In this document: positions 9,144-17,265 of the stretch, piece by piece
Layout of the letters: the number at the start of each line of letters is the position of its first letter
Position numbering within the stretch: position 1 is the stretch's first letter
From: Lactobacillus corticis
GTDB lineage: Bacteria > Bacillota > Bacilli > Lactobacillales > Lactobacillaceae
Direction of reading: 5' to 3'
DNA length: 64,000 nt
Assembly (NCBI RefSeq): GCF_018327645.1
Contig: NZ_BMAY01000001.1
Location: 186,001 to 250,000 of the forward strand
Made by a program: the position numbers and the translations under genes
Notes under the pieces: model-generated
What the model saw: the letters and a program-made list of their open reading frames with translations, nothing else
Database searches by the model: none
Told to the model about the DNA's origin: nothing

Positions 9144-9671
9144 CTAATTTTGCCAATGTTCAGCAATGAATTTTTGGCGCCCGGCAGCAAGTTCCGCTTG
9201 GTGACGCTCGGGGTGTTTTTTATAAAAGGCTTGATGATAATCCTCAGCAAGGTAAAAGGCTTGGGCTGGTTCAATCTGCGTGACAATCGGATCATCGAAC
9301 CGGCCGCTTGCTGCCAAATCATGCTTGGAAGCTTCCGCAATTTGCCTTTGATAGTTGTCTTTAACAAAAATGACTGGTCGATAGTTGTCCCCGCGATCCT
9401 GAAATTGCCCCATCGCATCCGTTGGATCAGTTTGCCCCCAATAGATTTGGACTAGTTCAGGGTAGGAAACGATATTGGGATCAAAGGTAATTTTGACGGC
9501 TTCCGTGTGACCGGTTGTGCCGCTTTTTACTTGTTCATAAGTGGGATTAGGAACATGGCCGCCGGTATAGCCGGATTCTACTTTGATTATTCCCGGATAG
9601 GTGTCAAAAGGTTCAACCATGCACCAGAAACATCCCCCAGCAAAAATTGCCGTTTCTACTTGTTTACTCAT
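9144..9671 (-). CDS. msrA: Peptide-methionine (S)-S-oxide reductase
   Basis: This cytoplasmic enzyme reduces the S epimer of methionine sulfoxide, free or in proteins, using thioredoxin. The 175-residue length is usual for MsrA. The catalytic motif GCFWC sits at residues 13-17, followed by the conserved [20 protein letters not shown] and [11 protein letters not shown] segments. The C-terminal part has no obvious resolving Cys pair. It starts 9 nt after the stop of metQ, so the two genes form one operon under the methionine T-box at 10563-10854. That links methionine import and methionine repair. Certain as to family. Confidence 0.95.
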   Translation of the reverse strand: MSKQVETAIFAGGCFWCMVEPFDTYPGIIKVESGYTGGHVPNPTYEQVKSGTTGHTEAVKITFDPNIVSYPELVQIYWGQTDPTDAMGQFQDRGDNYRPVIFVKDNYQRQIAEASKHDLAASGRFDDPIVTQIEPAQAFYLAEDYHQAFYKKHPERHQAELAAGRQKFIAEHWQN

Positions 9672-9680
9672 TTTTATCCC

Positions 9681-10544
9681 TTACTTTCTACCGAAACTTG
9701 GCCAAGCAGCAACTTGGGCGCCCTTGTAAGTTTTTTGGATGGCTTTTTTAACTGCTGCTGTTTGATAGGCAGCAACGACTTTTTGCAAAACCTTATTGTC
9801 TTTATTCTTAGCTTGGGCGGCAATAATATTGACATATGGCTTAGAATCCTTATTAACCGGTTCAAGGAAAATGGCATCTTTTTTCGGCTTCAAACCAGCA
9901 GATACCGCGTAGTTGCCGTTAATAATTGCTGCATCAACCGAAGTTAGCGCCCGCGGAGTTTGCGCTGGGGCAACTTCTTTGAATTTTAAGTGATGCGGGT
10001 TGCTGGTAATATCCTTGAGGGTTGGCTTAATGCCAGTGTTAGCTTTAACTTTGATTAAACCAGCTGTCTGAAGCAGTCTTAGTGCCCGCCCAACCGTTGT
10101 TGGTTCGTTGGGAATGGCAATCGTTGCCCCATTTGGCAGCTGCTTAAGACTGCGATATTTCTTAGAATATAGTCCTAAAGGTTCAATTACCGTGTTGCCG
10201 ATGCTGACTAAATGGGCATGCTGCGACTTATTGTAAGACTCGAAGTAGTACTTGGTAAGGCAAGCATGCAGGTCAATCTGACCATTTTTTAAAGCCTCAT
10301 CTGGTTGGACATAATCATCAAAGATCACATATTTTAAGCGAATGCCTTCTTTTTGCAGCTTGCGTTTCACCACATTCCAGACTGGCTCGGAATCCGTTCC
10401 GACCAAGCCCAGTCGCACGGTCGTCACTTTCTCAGCCTGACTTTGCTGCGAGGCCCGTTGATAAATCAAGCCCCCAATGCCAGAAATAGCAATAATTGCC
10501 ACGATTAACAAGATAATAAAGTTCCGTCTTTTCTTCTTCCGCAT
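9681..10544 (-). CDS. metQ: MetQ/NlpA-family methionine-binding protein, without lipobox
   Basis: The 287-residue product matches the MetQ/NlpA family, the substrate-binding part of methionine ABC importers. VRLGLVGTDSEPVW, the FDDYVQPDEAL region, GQIDLHACLTKYYFE and AIPNEPTTVGRALRLLQ are typical segments. The N-terminus is basic (MRKKKRRN) with one hydrophobic segment at about residues 9-28, but I see no lipobox cysteine. It is therefore probably held by an uncleaved membrane anchor rather than a lipid. No metN or metI lies nearby, so it must serve a permease encoded elsewhere. The upstream Met T-box and the downstream msrA support methionine, or methionine sulfoxide, as ligand. Confidence 0.85.
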   Translation of the reverse strand: MRKKKRRNFIILLIVAIIAISGIGGLIYQRASQQSQAEKVTTVRLGLVGTDSEPVWNVVKRKLQKEGIRLKYVIFDDYVQPDEALKNGQIDLHACLTKYYFESYNKSQHAHLVSIGNTVIEPLGLYSKKYRSLKQLPNGATIAIPNEPTTVGRALRLLQTAGLIKVKANTGIKPTLKDITSNPHHLKFKEVAPAQTPRALTSVDAAIINGNYAVSAGLKPKKDAIFLEPVNKDSKPYVNIIAAQAKNKDNKVLQKVVAAYQTAAVKKAIQKTYKGAQVAAWPSFGRK

Positions 10545-10562
10545 GGTTTTTGTCCTTTACAA

Positions 10563-10854
10563 ATAAAAAAGTCCCTAGAAGCAACTTAATGCTTCTAGGG
10601 ACGCTTACTTTCATCAATAAAGCGTGGTACCACCCTGCTTCAGCCCATCGGGCCCTCAAAGGTACTCCGCAGAATACCCCAACGTGCTAACGCTCGTTAC
10701 GCGTGCTGCTTTTACTAACATAGCTCAAGCAGCCAATAGCTCCAAGACCATCTTCACTGCCTAATAAACCAGATCGGCTCGCACCTTCCCCGACTCTCTT
10801 AGCTGGAGTTCAGCAGTTACTCATCTTTTCTCAGCTAGTTTTAATTATGCTTAG
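10563..10854 (-). promoter_or_regulatory. T-box riboswitch leader, specifier ATG (Met)
   Basis: The minus strand carries the T-box sequence AGGGTGGTACCACGCT (10621-10636) and a terminator hairpin with GTCCCTAGAAGCA arms ending in TTTTTT (10565-10602). Upstream is a Stem I region with AGAGAGTCGGGGAAGGTGCG and the specifier-loop context AGTGAAG-ATG-GTC. The ATG at 10749-10751 would be read by uncharged tRNA-Met. This fits the downstream metQ-msrA genes. The specifier choice rests on alignment with the two other T-boxes in this window. Confidence 0.9.
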
Positions 10855-10883
10855 AGTTTACAAAGAAAACTACCGTCTGTCAA
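10855..10883 (-). promoter_or_regulatory. Promoter of the metQ-msrA T-box transcript
   Basis: Minus strand: -35 TTGACA at 10878-10883, 17-bp spacer, -10 TAAACT at 10855-10860. The stretch from 10884 to the MFS gene at 11030 shows no gene. Confidence 0.75.
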
Positions 10884-11029
10884 GTTTATTTTTCAAATTT
10901 AAAGTAGTAGCAGCCAAAGGCTATCTGCGATTTTTTACTTGCCAATAGTCTTTAGTGCCCTAACGGACCTTGTTTAACTTTAATAAATTACCTTCTTAAT
11001 TCAGAACTAATTATTGATCAAATATCGCA

Positions 11030-12493
11030 CTAATGAACCTGGTGGCGCTGGTGGAAATTATAGTAAAAATTCAAACCAAAGGCACAGACGATTAAAACAC
11101 AGGAAACCAGCATAATCTCGTGAATACCCTGGTGAAAAATTGCCCGCATTTGTGGCAGCAGCGCTTCAGGCAAGGCCTTGGCAGTTTTAGCATCGGATAG
11201 CTTGTTCATCATGCCCATGGTGATGTGCTTTTGCCCGCGGACGCCATTTTCCAAAGACAGGTTCATGATGACGCCATAGACAGCCGACATGACAGTTTGG
11301 GCCAGGATCCGAATCAAATAAGAGGTGGAAGTAGCCGTAGCCATGTTTTCTAAATTGGCATCCAGCTGCACCTTGACCTGCAAGCTGACAAAGATGAAGC
11401 CGACCCCAATGCCTGAAAAAGTACAAATTATGACTAGCCATGCTAGGGGCGTGTCTAGCCCAGCCAAAAACATCCCTAAGCTGGAAATCAGCATCGTCAC
11501 TAGGCCCAAAAAGACAATCCAAAAAGTGGATAGCTTTTCTTGCAGTCCCGCAACTGATTGGCTCGCAATTATTTCAATCAGCGAATTAGGAATTAAAGCC
11601 ATGCCCCCTAACAGTGCCGACATCCCTAATAAGGCTTGTGACCAAGTTGGCAGGTAGGTATTAACGGCAATAAAAGCCCCCCAGGAAAAAGCAAAAAGCA
11701 GAAAATCCCCATCCAAGGCACGATTTTGAAAAATTTCCAACGGGACAATTGGACTGGCGGCCGTTTTTTCGGCTCGGAAAAAGGCATATAGCAAGACCAA
11801 ACTAATAGTGATGAGGACGATTACAATCCAGTTGGCGGCAATTCCCCAGAGCTGGATGCCCAACATGAAACTCAATAGACCCAAGACCAGGCTGATGCCC
11901 CCTTTAACATCAAGCTTGGCTTGGCTTTTAGGCATTTGTGGCCGGTAATAAACAGCACAAATGGCAATCGTAATCAACCCAATCGGGACGTTAATGAAAA
12001 ACACCCAGTGCCAAGACAAGAGGTCAACCAGACTGCCTCCGATTAACGGCCCTAAAATGGCTGCCCCGTTAAAGCAAGCCGTTAACAATCCCAGGATCTG
12101 GGTCCGCTGCTTAATGTTGGGAATAATGTAACCCACGATAATATACGGCAAGGACCCCATCCCGCCGGCTCCCAGGCCCATTAACAAACGTGAAGCCAGA
12201 AAAAAGTAAATATTCGGAGCAATGCCTTGAAGAAAAGAACCAATTGCAAAGAGGCTGACGGCAATCATCATCGCCGTTTTATTGGTGAGCTTTTCGCCAA
12301 TTTTAGTCCAAAGGGGAATTGAAATTGACATCCCCAATAAAAAGATCGCCACAATCCACCCCATGAACTTGATCCCATGCAGGGCCGAGACAATGGCCGG
12401 GATGGCGGTATTGACAATCGTCCCATCCAAACCGGACATGATGTTTGCCAACATTAAAGCTAGAATCGTAAAATTCAGCTGTTTTTTGGTCAT
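11030..12493 (-). CDS. MFS multidrug exporter, DHA2 (14-TM) family
   Basis: This proton-driven drug efflux protein of the inner membrane has about 487 residues and 14 predicted membrane segments. It has the DHA2 signature near the first segment (GLDGTIVNTAIPAI), the LLMGLGAGGMGSLP motif in TM4 and an FFINVPIGLITIAI segment after TM5. The frame opens at a TTG (12511), but that codon is fused to the ribosome site. AAAGGA stands 9 nt before the ATG at 12493 and only 3 nt before the ATG at 12499, so I prefer 12493. The gene stands alone, with a terminator of the upstream permease gene in front of it. The substrate cannot be told from sequence; lactobacilli carry several paralogues. Confidence 0.88.
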   Translation of the reverse strand: MTKKQLNFTILALMLANIMSGLDGTIVNTAIPAIVSALHGIKFMGWIVAIFLLGMSISIPLWTKIGEKLTNKTAMMIAVSLFAIGSFLQGIAPNIYFFLASRLLMGLGAGGMGSLPYIIVGYIIPNIKQRTQILGLLTACFNGAAILGPLIGGSLVDLLSWHWVFFINVPIGLITIAICAVYYRPQMPKSQAKLDVKGGISLVLGLLSFMLGIQLWGIAANWIVIVLITISLVLLYAFFRAEKTAASPIVPLEIFQNRALDGDFLLFAFSWGAFIAVNTYLPTWSQALLGMSALLGGMALIPNSLIEIIASQSVAGLQEKLSTFWIVFLGLVTMLISSLGMFLAGLDTPLAWLVIICTFSGIGVGFIFVSLQVKVQLDANLENMATATSTSYLIRILAQTVMSAVYGVIMNLSLENGVRGQKHITMGMMNKLSDAKTAKALPEALLPQMRAIFHQGIHEIMLVSCVLIVCAFGLNFYYNFHQRHQVH

Positions 12494-12530
12494 CTTCATT
12501 CTTCCTTTCAAATTTACCTAGCCAAACAAT

Positions 12531-12570
12531 AAAAAAGCTTTCTATCAGCCAAACGATAGAAAACTTTTTT
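12531..12570 (-). terminator. Rho-independent terminator after the purine permease gene
   Basis: A stem with arms AAAAGTTTTCTATC and GATAGAAAGCTTTT is flanked by A- and T-runs on both sides, so it could work in both directions. It lies 45-85 bp beyond the permease stop. Confidence 0.8.
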
Positions 12571-12614
12571 GATAACTTTATTTATTATAGAAGCTTTTTT
12601 TGAAAATACCAGCC

Positions 12615-13949
12615 CTAGGCGACATGATTCAAAACATACATCATCAAAATGAATAATAAGAACAAAACCCAAACAATTGCATTGACTTCCTTGCGCCGCC
12701 CGGCAGCCGTCATCAAAATTGGATAAGTCAAAAAGCCAAAGGCAATCCCGTAGGAAATGTTATAAGTTAAAGGCATGCCGATAACTGTCAGGAAACTTGG
12801 AAAGGCAATTTCAAATTCATCCCAGTGGATTTCCCGCAGCGATGAAGCCATCAAAACCCCGACTACAATCAAGGCTGGAGCCGTAACATTGTCTGTTACC
12901 ACGGTCAATAAAGGTGAAAACAGCATGCTGATCACAAACAATACCGCCGTTACGACCGCCGTTAAACCAGTCCGGCCACCCACGGCAATCCCGGCACTCG
13001 ATTCAACATAGCAGGCTGTTGGCGTCGTACCCATGACTGAACCAGCTAGCATTGACAATGAGTCTGCCATTAAAGCTTGACCAATCCGTGGCATCTTGCC
13101 GTTTTTCATGATGCCGGCTTGCTGAGCAAGGCCAATTAAAGTACCAGCCGTATCAAAGAAGGCAACCATGAAGAAGATCAGGATGACCGCCCACATTTGC
13201 GGGTCGCTCAAGATATCCAAGTGACTAAAAGCAACGCCAAAAGTTGGCTTCATGGATGGGGCAACTGAAATTACCGAACTTGGCATCTTAATCAAGCCAG
13301 TTGCCAAACCTAAAATAGTTGTCGCTACCATCCCGATAAAGATGGCACCGGGAACCTTGCGAGCCATTAAAATAGCGATTAAAAAGACGCCGAAAATCGT
13401 CAGCCAGGTAGAAGGAACGTTCAAAGAACCAATTCCGACCAAGTTGGACTTGTTGGCAACTACCAAACCGCCCCCCTTAAGACCAATGAAGGCGATAAAG
13501 ATCCCGATCCCGGCCGCCATGGCATACTTTAAATCTTGGGGAATGGCATCAATGACAATTTCCCGAACTTTAAACAAGGACATGATCGTAAAGACCACGG
13601 AAGCGACAAACACGCCGGCCATTGCCTTTTGCCAAGGAATCCCCATTGCTAAAACCACTGAATAAGTGAAAAAGGCATTGTCGCCCAACCCAGGAGCAAT
13701 GGCAATTGGGTAGTTGGCTAAAAAGCCCATTAAAAGGCAGCCTAATATAGCTGACAAAGCCGTTGCCGTAAAGACTGCGCCCTTGTCCATCCCCGCTGCG
13801 CCTAAAACGCTAGGGTTTACAAACAAAATGTAGGCCATCGACACAAAAGTGGTCAGGCCAGCCAAACATTCGCGTTTTGCTGTTGTGTTGTTTTCTGACA
13901 GGTGGAAGGTCTTATCCATCCATCCGCTTGATGCTTGTTGAGTATTCAC
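12615..13949 (-). CDS. NCS2-type purine permease (AzgA/PbuG family)
   Basis: This 444-residue membrane carrier is of the AzgA/PbuG branch, which imports hypoxanthine, guanine or adenine with protons. Typical family segments are AGLTTFVSMAYILFVNP near residue 30, PIAIAPGLGDNAFFTYSVV near 85, FFMVAFFDTAGTLIGLAQQAG, and PTACYVESSAGIAVGGRTG near 315. The start is GTG at 13949, supported by GGAGGT about 5 nt upstream; no ATG fits better. The gene is single and I see no purine riboswitch in front of it. Which purine it prefers is not readable. Confidence 0.9.
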   Translation of the reverse strand: MNTQQASSGWMDKTFHLSENNTTAKRECLAGLTTFVSMAYILFVNPSVLGAAGMDKGAVFTATALSAILGCLLMGFLANYPIAIAPGLGDNAFFTYSVVLAMGIPWQKAMAGVFVASVVFTIMSLFKVREIVIDAIPQDLKYAMAAGIGIFIAFIGLKGGGLVVANKSNLVGIGSLNVPSTWLTIFGVFLIAILMARKVPGAIFIGMVATTILGLATGLIKMPSSVISVAPSMKPTFGVAFSHLDILSDPQMWAVILIFFMVAFFDTAGTLIGLAQQAGIMKNGKMPRIGQALMADSLSMLAGSVMGTTPTACYVESSAGIAVGGRTGLTAVVTAVLFVISMLFSPLLTVVTDNVTAPALIVVGVLMASSLREIHWDEFEIAFPSFLTVIGMPLTYNISYGIAFGFLTYPILMTAAGRRKEVNAIVWVLFLLFILMMYVLNHVA

Positions 13950-14060
13950 GATTTACCTCCAGATATGGTTAACTCGTTGTGTACTTAGTATCACACATTA
14001 TTTACGAATATTCAACAAGAAATATCATAAAATTGTTTACATTACATTCTAAAAAGCACC

Positions 14061-14082
14061 AAAAAAGCACTCGTTTGAGTGC
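14061..14082 (-). terminator. Rho-independent terminator after the MupG-like gene
   Basis: Minus strand: GCACTC-AAAC-GAGTGC followed by TTTTTT, 10 bp downstream of the stop at 14093. Confidence 0.85.
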
Positions 14083-14092
14083 CTTTAAAAGT

Positions 14093-15127
14093 TTATTTAT
14101 CACAAAAGCCAATTGCCATGTTCGGTTTTACCAAATCCAGCAGGGGCAAATCACGCGCCTTGATCTGATTGATGACCCCAATTCCACTAGCAGCTGGCCA
14201 AGTTTGCTTCATAATATCCAGTTCGCCTTGATATTCCAACATCTGGGCTTGATCAAGCGTCACTGCTCCTCGCTTTCGCTCATCTATCGGACCAGTTAAG
14301 TCCCACTGCTGGCTGCGTCCTTCGGCTAAGCGCACGCTGTCGCTAGCCAAATCCGGGCGCTGGTGCCAAATTTTCTGGGTTAATTCCGGCATCGCGTGCT
14401 CCAGGTGCAGTAAAAAACCGCCATGTTCTTTATAAAATTCAAATTGCTGCACGCTGCTTTCATCTAGCTGCCCATCTGCCACAAAGATTTCATCTGCCCC
14501 CAGCTTTGCTAATTCAAGCAGGGCTGCTAACGGGTTGCGTCCTCGGTCGCGCTCTAAAGTTGGCCTTCCTGCTTTGAAAGGTCCAGCCAATCGGCCTTCC
14601 CCAGCCACAAACGCCATTACCGGCAAATGGTTTTCTTTGAGCCAAGCAGCTTGGTGTTTGAACCACTCCGGATCAAGACCGGTCGCTGGCCGCGGATAAT
14701 AATTGAACGAAGCCCGCAAATTAGCAAAATTGGCCTGGTAGCTGCTTAAGCCGCTTAAGTCTTCCGGGCGCAGCATGCTGGCATTTAAATATAATTCAAA
14801 ATCCTTGGCTAAAGCCGCAATTTCTTGAGTGTTAAACCCGCTATCCAGGCGCAGGCCGCTGGCTCCCAGACTAGCTAAATCAGTCGCATTTAACGGATCA
14901 ATATCAATTCGCAGGAGCGCTTTTTTGGAAACCTCACAATTTAGCTTCAGGCCTAAATCTTGACACCATTTACCTAATTCATGAAGTCGCTTGACTAAGA
15001 CCGGGCTCGGCACGGTTGTTTCGATCGTGGTAAAAACTCCGCTAAAGTCAACGTTGCGCATTTTTAATAAATAATTGCGATCCTCAACGGTTAACTCCTG
15101 GTCTAAGTAAATTGAAATACCCTTCAT
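14093..15127 (-). CDS. MupG-like (DUF871) TIM-barrel protein, probable 6-phospho-muramidase
   Basis: The DUF871 family contains MupG of Staphylococcus, which hydrolyses phosphorylated MurNAc-GlcNAc disaccharides during cell-wall recycling. The product has 344 residues from the ATG at 15127, chosen because GGAGG stands about 10 nt upstream and MKGISIYLDQ is the usual N-terminus; the frame extends 14 codons further without a better start. Visible family features are the TIM-barrel start GISIYLD, NFYYP-like NYYPRPATGLDPEWF near residue 165, and the C-terminal beta domain with GAVTLDQAQMLEYQGELDI. No murQ, murP or amidase lies next to it. It sits upstream of the permease gene and downstream of a macro-domain gene on the same strand. 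The catalytic role is transferred from family knowledge. Confidence 0.82.
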   Translation of the reverse strand: MKGISIYLDQELTVEDRNYLLKMRNVDFSGVFTTIETTVPSPVLVKRLHELGKWCQDLGLKLNCEVSKKALLRIDIDPLNATDLASLGASGLRLDSGFNTQEIAALAKDFELYLNASMLRPEDLSGLSSYQANFANLRASFNYYPRPATGLDPEWFKHQAAWLKENHLPVMAFVAGEGRLAGPFKAGRPTLERDRGRNPLAALLELAKLGADEIFVADGQLDESSVQQFEFYKEHGGFLLHLEHAMPELTQKIWHQRPDLASDSVRLAEGRSQQWDLTGPIDERKRGAVTLDQAQMLEYQGELDIMKQTWPAASGIGVINQIKARDLPLLDLVKPNMAIGFCDK

Positions 15128-15208
15128 GTCAATTTTTCCTCCGCCAACTAGTGTAGCGGTAAATACCAATGAAAAAAAGACTGGAAATTTTCTATAAAAT
15201 GTGAGCCC

Positions 15209-15775
15209 TTACATTTGCTGGCGATAAGCTTCATATTCGGTTGCCTTAAAACAGACCAGATAAACATCCATGGGCCGTTTGGCTTCGGCAGTTAAAAATT
15301 CTCGGACGCTGGTCAGTGCAATCCGTGCTGCTTCCATGATGGGATAACCGTATACCCCTGCTGAAATGCAGGGAAAAGCAATGCTTGAATAGCCTTTTTC
15401 TTGAGCCAGCAGCAAGGCATGCCGATAGCAGTTGGTCAAATCAATCGCATCTTGCGCCTTGCCTTGATATACCGGTCCGACCGTATGAATAATCGCTTTA
15501 GCCGTCTTTAAATTAAAAGCTGGCGTGATTTTCGCTTCACCAGTTTCGCAGCCATGCAATTTTCGACAAGCTTCATCAAGCTTGGGACCAGCTGCCCGGT
15601 GAATCGCCCCGTCTACTCCAGCCCCGCCAATTAGGGCCTTGTTAGCCGCATTGACGATTGCATCTACATGCATGTCCACAACGTTGCCGATTAAAAGGTA
15701 AATATCGCTGGCACCGTGTTGTTCGACGCGCAAGCTCGATTGGGCGTAAGCCAAGTTCCATTTTCGCTCTTCCAT
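15209..15775 (-). CDS. Macro-domain protein (ADP-ribose/O-acetyl-ADP-ribose hydrolase type)
   Basis: This 188-residue single-domain protein is of the YmdB/MacroD-like class, which binds ADP-ribose and removes ADP-ribosyl or O-acetyl groups. The hallmark segments are all present: VDAIVNAANKALIGGAGVDGAIHRAAG (residues about 38-64), the AIIHTVGPVY strand near 95, and the phosphate loop CISAGVYGYP near 137. A GAGG-like ribosome site precedes the ATG at 15775. The MupG-like gene follows 80 bp downstream on the same strand and may be co-transcribed. The physiological substrate is unknown. Confidence 0.88.
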   Translation of the reverse strand: MEERKWNLAYAQSSLRVEQHGASDIYLLIGNVVDMHVDAIVNAANKALIGGAGVDGAIHRAAGPKLDEACRKLHGCETGEAKITPAFNLKTAKAIIHTVGPVYQGKAQDAIDLTNCYRHALLLAQEKGYSSIAFPCISAGVYGYPIMEAARIALTSVREFLTAEAKRPMDVYLVCFKATEYEAYRQQM

Positions 15776-15921
15776 CTTTTTTGCCTCCTTTAAGTATTTT
15801 CCTAACTAAATTTTACGCAGATTTTTCCTAAAGCCAAAGTTAAGTTTTTTAGTCATTATTGGTCTAGAGGTCCAGAGCAATAAAATTGGTATAGTCAAAT
15901 AAAACGGCTGCTTTTTGCATT

Positions 15922-15935
15922 TGAAAGCGTATTCT
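15922..15935 (+). promoter_or_regulatory. Candidate cre (CcpA) site upstream of amtB
   Basis: TGAAAGCGTATTCT fits the cre consensus TGNAANCGNWNNCW. It lies about 105 bp before the amtB ATG. The promoter itself is not clear, so repression or activation cannot be decided. Confidence 0.45.
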
Positions 15936-16039
15936 TGTAATAATTTGTGTTTTGTCTATTGCTTTCTTTTTAAAATCGGTATATTGTGATCAACATAGTA
16001 TTAACAGTATTTGTAATAGCAATTTTGGGAGAGGTCCAA

Positions 16040-17227
16040 ATGAATGCAACCAACACGCTTTTCGTTATTCTCGCCAGCATCCTGGTATTTTTTATGATTC
16101 CTGGGCTCGCCTTATTTTATGGTGGTCTAGTTTCCAAACGAAATACTGTCAATACCATGTTGATGGTTTTCATCCCTTGTGGCTTATCCGTCGTTTTGTG
16201 GGTAATCTGCGGTTACACCTTAAGTTTTTCCGGAGGCGCTAACGGCCTGATCGGCAATTTAGACCACTTGTTGATGCACGGCATCCCGCTGGGTGAGGTT
16301 ACCGCCACCAAAATACCGACTCAAGTTTTCTCACTCTTTCAAATGATGTTTGCCATCATCACCCCTGCGCTCTTTATCGGAGCGATCGTCGGACGAATGA
16401 GAACCAGCTACTTGATCAGCTTTATCCTTTTGTGGTCAATTTTGGTTTACTATCCGCTAGTTCACCTCGTTTGGGGCGGCGGCTTTTTATCAAAACTCGG
16501 CACGCTTGACTTCGCCGGCGGTACCGTAGTTCATATTAACGCCGGGATTACCGCCCTGGTTTTATCTAGCTTGGTGGGGCCGCGCAAAGAGCCAGGCTGT
16601 ACCTACTCTAACCTGGCTTTGGTCTTAATCGGAACCGCCATCTTGTGGATTGGCTGGTATGGCTTCAACGCCGGCAGTGCTTTGGCCCTTGATGACAATG
16701 CCGTTACTGCGATTCTGACGACGACTGTCTCCCCCGCCACTGCGCTGCTTGGTTGGGCCGGGCTGGATTATTTATTTAACCACAAAATCACCTTAGCCGG
16801 AGCTTGCACCGGTGCGGTCTGCGGCTTAGTTGCCATTACGCCCGCAGCAGCCTATGTCGATTTAACCGGGGCGTTTTTCATTGGTTTAGGGGCAAGTTTA
16901 ATCAGCTTTTCCTATATTAAGTGGCTTAAGCCGCGCGTTAAAGCCGATGATGCCTTAGATGTCTTTGGCTGTCACGGCGTCAGCGGAATTTGGGGCAGCA
17001 TTGCAACCGGTTTGTTTGCGCTAAAGGGCGGACTATTTTACGGCGGCGGTTTTAAGCAAGTAGGAATTCAAATTATTGCTACTCTGTTTACGATTGTCTT
17101 CACGCTAGTCATGACTACTTTGATTGGCCTGGCCTTAAAACGCCTGATGCCAATTCGCGTCAGTCAGGCCGATGAATTTTCTGGTTTGGATGCCGCCCTG
17201 CACGGCGAACAAGTCGCTAAACTTTAA
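16040..17227 (+). CDS. amtB: Ammonium transporter
   Basis: This Amt/Rh-family channel of the cytoplasmic membrane imports ammonium. The frame opens at 15986, but the ATG at 16040 follows GGGAGAGG with correct spacing and gives the usual N-terminus, for 395 residues and about 11 membrane segments. Conserved pore features are visible: GLALFYGGLV near residue 25, HINAGITAL (first pore histidine), and GCHGVSGIWGSIATGLFA (second pore histidine). The C-terminal cytoplasmic tail is present, but no glnK/PII gene lies beside it. The gene is alone on the plus strand and converges with mtlR across a shared terminator. Confidence 0.94.
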   Translation: MNATNTLFVILASILVFFMIPGLALFYGGLVSKRNTVNTMLMVFIPCGLSVVLWVICGYTLSFSGGANGLIGNLDHLLMHGIPLGEVTATKIPTQVFSLFQMMFAIITPALFIGAIVGRMRTSYLISFILLWSILVYYPLVHLVWGGGFLSKLGTLDFAGGTVVHINAGITALVLSSLVGPRKEPGCTYSNLALVLIGTAILWIGWYGFNAGSALALDDNAVTAILTTTVSPATALLGWAGLDYLFNHKITLAGACTGAVCGLVAITPAAAYVDLTGAFFIGLGASLISFSYIKWLKPRVKADDALDVFGCHGVSGIWGSIATGLFALKGGLFYGGGFKQVGIQIIATLFTIVFTLVMTTLIGLALKRLMPIRVSQADEFSGLDAALHGEQVAKL

Positions 17228-17232
17228 ACAGC

Positions 17233-17265
17233 AAAAAAGCTCAGTTCGCTTGAACTGGGCTTTTT
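17233..17265. terminator. Bidirectional terminator between amtB and mtlR
   Basis: The stem AGCTCAGTTC / GAACTGGGCT has a GCTT loop, with AAAAAA on the left and TTTTT on the right, so it serves both convergent genes. Confidence 0.85.

Noticed and set aside
10432-10659. 75-codon frame overlapping the metQ start and T-box terminator
   Set aside because: It is out of frame with metQ, lies across the terminator hairpin and encodes nothing recognisable.
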